The notes beneath the pieces were generated by a model. The model made no database searches, was not told the DNA's origin, and saw only the letters and a program-made list of their open reading frames with translations. Below are positions 5,182-8,817 of a DNA stretch of 8,817 nucleotides, in pieces. The position numbers and the translations under genes were made by a program. This stretch comes from Candidatus Acidiferrum typicum (GTDB lineage Bacteria > Acidobacteriota > Terriglobia > Acidiferrales > UBA7541): positions 1 to 8,817 of the forward strand of contig JAOAPW010000268.1 of the NCBI GenBank assembly GCA_025463105.1. Reading direction: 5' to 3'. Numbering within the stretch: the first letter of the stretch is position 1; the number at the start of each line of letters is the position of its first letter.

Positions 5182-5196
5182 AATAGCTCAGCTATT
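5182..5196. promoter_or_regulatory. Perfect 15-bp palindrome upstream of the zinc-ribbon gene
   Basis: AATAGCT, a central C, AGCTATT. The arms are perfect over 7 bp. It lies 28 nt before the start codon of the minus-strand zinc-ribbon gene and just before the eroded response-regulator frame on the plus strand. An operator is the simplest reading. No T run follows, so it is not a terminator. Confidence 0.45.
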
Positions 5197-5227
5197 AATT
5201 ACCATAGTTCTGCCAGCTCTTCGGTGT

Positions 5228-5452
5228 TTGAGAAGCCGGATTATCGCGAAGTGGCAAATCCCAATTGTCGAGAACAGGAGGACCCGACTCGAGAGCAACC
5301 GCAGCCCAAATAGGGATCGAGCGCTCAACGCGGGCGCGATGGCGTACCTGCAAAAACCCGTGGATAATGCCCAACTTCTGTCGGTAATTCGGAAAGCCTT
5401 CGGCGAAAAGAACTACACGCCAGCGGTTGTGCATGATTTGGGAGATGTATAG
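5228..5452 (+). pseudogene. Eroded response-regulator receiver domain (C-terminal part)
   Basis: The end of this frame, RALNAGAMAYLQKPVDNAQL then LSVIRKAFGE, is the classic alpha4-beta5-alpha5 end of a CheY-like receiver domain. It includes the conserved lysine of the KP motif. Upstream, KWQIPIV resembles the beta4 strand, but the following TAxGD-like segment is replaced by an unrelated arginine-rich stretch about four residues too long. The phospho-acceptor aspartate and the first half of the domain are absent, and no ribosome site is seen. The fragment therefore cannot be phosphorylated. It fits a truncated FixJ/NtrC-type regulator. A strong AGGAGG at 5451 follows, perhaps the ribosome site of the next gene of a lost operon. 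Confidence 0.6.
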
Positions 5453-5531
5453 GAGGTTGATTGTGGTCGCCGGGCAGGATCTGATCCTTCGCTTCGGTCA
5501 GGAACTGCGTGATTGCGGTTTCCGACTCGCC

Positions 5532-5681
5532 TCATTTTCCTTTTGAGTGGCCCATGTTTCGCAGCTTCTCTGACCAGCGTTCATATTCGGACTCGTTGAA
5601 CTTTGATTCGGCTGTTGGCCTTCGATCAGGTATTTTCGTTGACTCACCTTCAGGTTTCGCGTTGAGCTGTGTGTCTTGCAT
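5532..5681 (-). CDS. 49-aa charged small protein
   Basis: A minus-strand frame of 49 codons with a believable start: GAGG lies 6 nt before the ATG at 5681. A second in-frame ATG at 5693 overlaps the GGAGG. The protein is hydrophilic, with a disordered first half (LNAKPEGESTKIPDRRPTAE) and a possible helix with FNESEYERWSEKLRNMG in the second. There are no cysteines, membrane segment or signal. I do not recognise it. Composition and ribosome site favour a real small gene over a random frame, and the opposite-strand 94-residue frame looks artefactual. Confidence 0.5.
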   Translation of the reverse strand: MQDTQLNAKPEGESTKIPDRRPTAESKFNESEYERWSEKLRNMGHSKGK

Positions 5682-6005
5682 GTTTTGCCTCATCCTCCAC
5701 TCGGGTCAATTCGTCTTACACAAAAGGACTCTTACATCGTGCATTGCATGTTTGCATCGAATGCCGAGCGGCTCAATGGGTGACAAGCACTAATTGCGTC
5801 GGTACCCGGGTCCCGGTACCCGGTAACCGAGTACTGACGAATCCTCTTCTGGGAAGTGGCCTGGTGCATCGATCTTGACGTGCCATGGCCCGCCTCAGCC
5901 GTGCCGAACTACCGGTTCACAATTTTGCCTGCCGGGCGCCCTAAATACTTCGAATTAGGCTATCCTGCTTTCCGCTCACCATTGGAGGGTGTGGCCATCC
6001 AGCGA
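5682..6005. other. 324-bp intergenic region before the YihY-type gene
   Basis: No gene is convincing. It holds the GGTACCCGG repeat pair at 5801-5823 and, nearer the next gene, TATCCT at 5961-5966, which could be a -10 element without a clear -35. The YihY-type frame stays open back to 5856, but that part lacks family features and contains no better start. Confidence 0.4.
5801..5823. repeat. Paired GGTACCCGG repeat
   Basis: Two exact 9-nt copies (5801-5809 and 5815-5823) are separated by GTCCC. Each includes the self-complementary GGTACC, so the pair can also fold as a 6-bp hairpin with an 8-nt loop. It is very G+C-rich compared with its surroundings. Its function is unknown. Confidence 0.6.
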
Positions 6006-6821
6006 ATGTCGCCATTCTTTCATCGGTTATATAGAGCTTTGCGCCGCGTATATCCTGACTGCATCACGCAGACACAGGCTGTCGCGTTCAACATTTTCGT
6101 GGCTTCCTTTCCGATGCTGCTTCTGGTATTGGGCACCGTGGCGAGTTCCGCTGCTTTTCAGCAAGCTTTAATGGGAATGATCGTACGTTTGCGACCTGTA
6201 CTCCCCCCGGGAAGCGTTGCTATTTTCAGCTCCTTTCTGTCCAGACATAGCACGCACCCCTGGCAATGGGTCCTGCTGGGCTCGGGTGGCACGTTGATCG
6301 CCGGCACACAAATGATGAAGCTGCTGATGGAAGGCTTCTTCATAGTGCACCGTGACAAGAAGCGTCAGAGCGCCCTCAGCAGGCATGTCCGCGCGCTCTT
6401 GCTACTGATCGCGACCCTCGTGCCCTCGATTTTTATCGTCACCCTGGTCGTATTCGGCAAACAGTTGCGCAACTGGATGCTGCACACTTCGTCCATGCCT
6501 GTGTTTATTCGTGTGGTGTGGGTCGCAGCTTACGTGGTTGCTTGCCTCGTGATCGCCATGATCGTCCTCTCGGTCATCTATCGAGTGGGCCGGCCGGGGC
6601 CCCAGCACTGGAGTCAGGTGGTGCCGGGCGCGGCAGTGGCAACTGTGCTGTGGTGGGTGCTCAGCATCGCATTGGGATTCTATCTGCGTCACGTGCCGTA
6701 TAGCATCGTATATGGAGGCCTCGCCGTCACGATCGGTTTGCTGATCTGGATGCAAATAACGGCGACCATCCTGCTGATCGGCGCCGCTTACAACGCCGAA
6801 TTGCAAAATTCCCCGCACTGA
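6006..6821 (+). CDS. YihY/BrkB-family inner-membrane protein
   Basis: A 271-residue polytopic membrane protein of the YihY/virulence factor BrkB family (once called RNase BN by mistake). Six hydrophobic segments are visible at roughly residues 26-49, 88-106, 129-151, 167-192, 206-226 and 236-262. Family marks are QTQAVAFNIFVASFPMLLL at 22-40, AGTQMMKLL at 99-107, WSQVVPGA at 202-209 and the C-terminal YSIVYGGLA...WMQITATILLIGAAYNAEL. Members are thought to be transporters or envelope proteins, and no substrate is established. Length is typical. The start at ATG 6006 precedes the usual short amphipathic N-terminus. GGAGGG at 5984-5989 is rather far away, and an in-frame GTG at 5991 is too close to it, so the start is uncertain by five residues. 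The 56-nt gap to the next gene allows co-transcription. Confidence 0.92.
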   Translation: MSPFFHRLYRALRRVYPDCITQTQAVAFNIFVASFPMLLLVLGTVASSAAFQQALMGMIVRLRPVLPPGSVAIFSSFLSRHSTHPWQWVLLGSGGTLIAGTQMMKLLMEGFFIVHRDKKRQSALSRHVRALLLLIATLVPSIFIVTLVVFGKQLRNWMLHTSSMPVFIRVVWVAAYVVACLVIAMIVLSVIYRVGRPGPQHWSQVVPGAAVATVLWWVLSIALGFYLRHVPYSIVYGGLAVTIGLLIWMQITATILLIGAAYNAELQNSPH

Positions 6822-6877
6822 CTTCTTACCCCGACAGGAGTACACTGGCAGCATTACCTTCGGTCACGGAGGCAACG

Positions 6878-7147
6878 ATGAGCGAAATGCGAGTCGAATG
6901 CTACGCCAGATATAAAGCTGACGAGCGGCCCACACGATTCATCCTACGCGGACGCACATTTGAGATCATAGAAGTGGAAGATCAGTGGTATTCGCCCGAC
7001 ACGATTTATTTTCGCGTCCGCACGCAAGATGGCGACTATTTCATTTTGCGCCACGACGAAACACAGGATGTTTGGAGTCTGGACGCTTTTCGTTCAGCGC
7101 GTGAACGGCAAGGTTTACCTGAGGCCCCGGAAATCGGATTGGCCTGA
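6878..7147 (+). CDS. 89-aa conserved-looking hypothetical protein
   Basis: A small soluble acidic protein with no signal or membrane segment. It reads VECYARYKADERPTRFILRG at residues 6-25, EIIEVEDQWYSPDTIYFRVR at 29-48, and DGDYFILRHDETQDVWSLDA at 51-70. This alternation of short strands suggests one small antiparallel beta-barrel or SH3-like fold, with the conserved-looking tryptophans in WYSPD and VWSLD. I do not recognise a named family with confidence. ATG at 6878 is preceded by GGAGG with a 6-nt spacer, a strong ribosome site. It follows the YihY-type gene on the same strand. Confidence 0.82.
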   Translation: MSEMRVECYARYKADERPTRFILRGRTFEIIEVEDQWYSPDTIYFRVRTQDGDYFILRHDETQDVWSLDAFRSARERQGLPEAPEIGLA

Positions 7148-7321
7148 AGGCGAGAAGCCCGGACTCCGACGGTTTGTCACGCTATACCCGCGCACTTTCA
7201 ATGCAACAAGCCAGCTTCGCCAGCAACTTTTCTCTCCATCAAGGGTTTATACAAATGTATTCAAAAAAGAACCGCTTCTCCGCGCCTCGCTGTGTGCATG
7301 CCCGCGAAGGGAGCTCGAAAC

Positions 7322-8817
7322 ATGAAGAAGACGGCCGGCAACGTTCGACATCATCGTTTGTACACGAAAACAGTTACTGGATTGGCAGCGCTGTGTTTTC
7401 TCTCCGCCCTCACGCTCGTTGTGCCGTATATGTCCGCTGCGAAAGACAAAAAAAACAAATCAGCGGACTCTTCAAAAGCGATAAAGGGATTGCCCGCACA
7501 AGACTTGACCGAGGACGAAGCAATTTTGCATGCGCTGAACCGCCTTGCATTTGGCCCGAAACCCGGAGACCTCGAGCGCGTGAAAGAAATGGGTCTGCAG
7601 AAATGGATCGAGCGGCAACTTCAACCTGACTCGATCAATGACACCGAACTCGACACGCGCCTGGACCGTTTTCCCACATTGATGATGTCGTCCTCCAAGC
7701 TGCTGGATGAATTTCCTCAACCGCAGGTCGCTGCGCGCCGCGAAGGCGTTTCCATCGAGGAATATCGCAAAGAACAGCAAGCTCGCGTACAGGCAGCCAT
7801 GCAAGCGAATCGCGCCGATGGCGACGACTCAAATCCCATGAACGACCAGGTCCAGACGAAATTCGAAAATATGGATTCGGACGCGAATCCGGCGATGGAC
7901 AAAACACAGGGGAAAGGCGCGGGTGGCTTCGGCAATCAGATGCTTAACTACACAGCGATTCGCGCGCCACAACGAATCGTCGCCGAACTTTCGATGGCCA
8001 AGATGACGCGCGCTGTTTACAGCGAACGGCAGCTCGAAGAAGAGATGGTCGATTTCTGGTACAACCACTTCAATGTCTTCGCCGCGAAGGGCGCCGACCG
8101 CTGGCTGATTACTTCGTATGAGCGCGACGCGATTCGCCCGCATGCGATGGGAAAATTCCGCGATTTGCTCGAAGCCACGGCAAAAAGTCCCGCGATGATG
8201 TTTTTCCTCGATAACTGGCTCTCCGTTGATCCAGCTGCCTGGGCCAGGCTGCAACAGGAACAGCAACAGCGACGCGGAATGCGCCAGCAGCGGGTCGGTG
8301 GAGGCTTCGGTGACGGCCCGTTCGGCAGGCCACGTTTTCCGCGGGGACAATCCGCGCCGGCAAGCGGAAATGCAAACGACCCTAATGCGAAAGGGAAGCA
8401 GAATCAGGAGCGCGGCCTGAATGAAAACTACGGCCGCGAACTCATGGAGCTTCACACGCTGGGTGTCGATGGTGGATACACGCAAGAAGACGTCATCAAT
8501 GTTGCGAAAGCTTTTACCGGATGGACGATTCGGGAGCCGCGGCGCGATCCTGAATTTTTCTTCAATGAACGGCTGCACGACCAGAGCGCGAAAACCGTCC
8601 TTGGCCATCACATTCACGGTGGCGGCATGAAGGACGGCGAAGAAGTGTTGGATATTTTGGCTCGCGACCCCCACACTGCACATCACATTTCATTTGAGAT
8701 TGCTCAGCGGTTTGTTTCCGACGATCCTCCGTCCGCGCTGGTGGATCGCATGGCGCAAACGTTCCTGAAAACCGGCGGCGACATTCGCGAAGTTCTGCAC
8801 ACGATGATTTATTCGCC
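7322..8817 (+). CDS. DUF1800 family secreted protein (N-terminal 498 residues, runs off the window)
   Basis: Open from ATG 7322 to the window edge. An N-terminal hydrophobic segment (about 18-38, ending VPYMSAA) is a signal peptide or anchor. DUF1800 marks appear in order: EDEAILHALNRLAFGPKPGD (64-83), EEMVDFWYNHFNVF (240-253), DLLEATAKSPAMMFFLDN (281-298), NENYGRELMELHTLG (367-381), YTQEDVINVAKAFTGW (386-401) and LGHHIH (427-432). DUF1800 proteins have no proven activity. They are usually encoded next to DUF1501 sulfatase-like proteins, so a DUF1501 gene may lie just beyond the window. Two non-conserved insertions are seen: a polar one at about 130-205, and a Q/R/G-rich one at 308-362 between two core motifs. 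GAAGGGAG about 9 nt upstream serves as ribosome site. The 174 bp before it holds no other gene. Confidence 0.95.
   Translation, partial: MKKTAGNVRHHRLYTKTVTGLAALCFLSALTLVVPYMSAAKDKKNKSADSSKAIKGLPAQDLTEDEAILHALNRLAFGPKPGDLERVKEMGLQKWIERQLQPDSINDTELDTRLDRFPTLMMSSSKLLDEFPQPQVAARREGVSIEEYRKEQQARVQAAMQANRADGDDSNPMNDQVQTKFENMDSDANPAMDKTQGKGAGGFGNQMLNYTAIRAPQRIVAELSMAKMTRAVYSERQLEEEMVDFWYNHFNVFAAKGADRWLITSYERDAIRPHAMGKFRDLLEATAKSPAMMFFLDNWLSVDPAAWARLQQEQQQRRGMRQQRVGGGFGDGPFGRPRFPRGQSAPASGNANDPNAKGKQNQERGLNENYGRELMELHTLGVDGGYTQEDVINVAKAFTGWTIREPRRDPEFFFNERLHDQSAKTVLGHHIHGGGMKDGEEVLDILARDPHTAHHISFEIAQRFVSDDPPSALVDRMAQTFLKTGGDIREVLHTMIYS

Noticed and set aside
5463..5546. 27-codon plus-strand frame after a perfect AGGAGG
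   Set aside because: The ribosome site is good, but the peptide is short and has no recognisable features. It is treated as the start of a decayed gene, not annotated as a gene.
5509..5793. Plus-strand open frame of 94 codons with several cysteines
   Set aside because: It lacks a ribosome site and overlaps the more credible 49-aa minus-strand gene.
6402..6854. Minus-strand open frame of 150 codons rich in H, R and D
   Set aside because: It is antisense to the YihY-type membrane protein, and its composition is what the complement of hydrophobic codons gives.
7829..8686. Long minus-strand open frame (285 codons)
   Set aside because: It is antisense to the DUF1800 gene, whose motifs are clear. 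The frame is a by-product of G+C-rich codon use and has no recognisable domain.
1..8817. CRISPR array, tRNA or complete insertion sequence
   Set aside because: No regularly spaced repeats, no tRNA-like cloverleaf and no intact transposase with terminal inverted repeats were found on reading both strands.

Overview
The window looks like chromosomal DNA from an Acidobacteriota-type soil bacterium. I infer this from the mix of proteins: a Tat-exported class II aldolase-family protein, a small secreted protein of a type I associate with this phylum, a DUF1800 protein, and several very small lineage-type proteins. Gene density is moderate, with compact genes at both ends and a loose, partly decayed middle. 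No database search was possible, so the taxon and the family names are recognition from sequence only.

Left part (1-2601): a Tat-signal class II aldolase/decarboxylase-like gene on the minus strand (164-1012). Behind it is a compact minus-strand unit at 1214-1355: a promoter, about 106 nt of transcript and an intrinsic terminator. Its predicted RNA carries 15 nt perfectly complementary to the 3' end of 16S rRNA. Next come plus-strand apaG (1536-1928) and a plus-strand cupin gene (2149-2601) with a good sigma-70-type promoter. The end of apaG overlaps the decayed tail of a tyrosine recombinase on the minus strand. A 25-bp sequence there recurs with two mismatches about 0.93 kb to the right, so the cupin gene lies between two copies.

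Middle (2602-6005): mostly small or broken genes. There is a secreted 154-aa protein with a clear terminator (3087-3603) and a 50-aa ribbon-helix-helix protein (3679-3831, minus). A divergent pair follows, made of a 130-aa basic protein (4215-4607, minus) and a 60-aa CxxC/HxC protein (4680-4862, plus). Then come a 50-aa zinc-ribbon-like protein (5002-5154, minus), the eroded C-terminus of a response-regulator receiver domain (5228-5452, plus) and a 49-aa charged protein (5532-5681, minus). Several of these genes are shorter than usual ORF cut-offs.

Right part (6006-8817): a YihY/BrkB-family inner-membrane protein, an 89-aa conserved-looking hypothetical protein and the first 498 residues of a secreted DUF1800 protein that runs off the window. 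All three are on the plus strand.

The genes do not form one obvious pathway. The most unusual items are the small RNA-like unit with the perfect anti-Shine-Dalgarno complement and the integrase-tail repeat pair.
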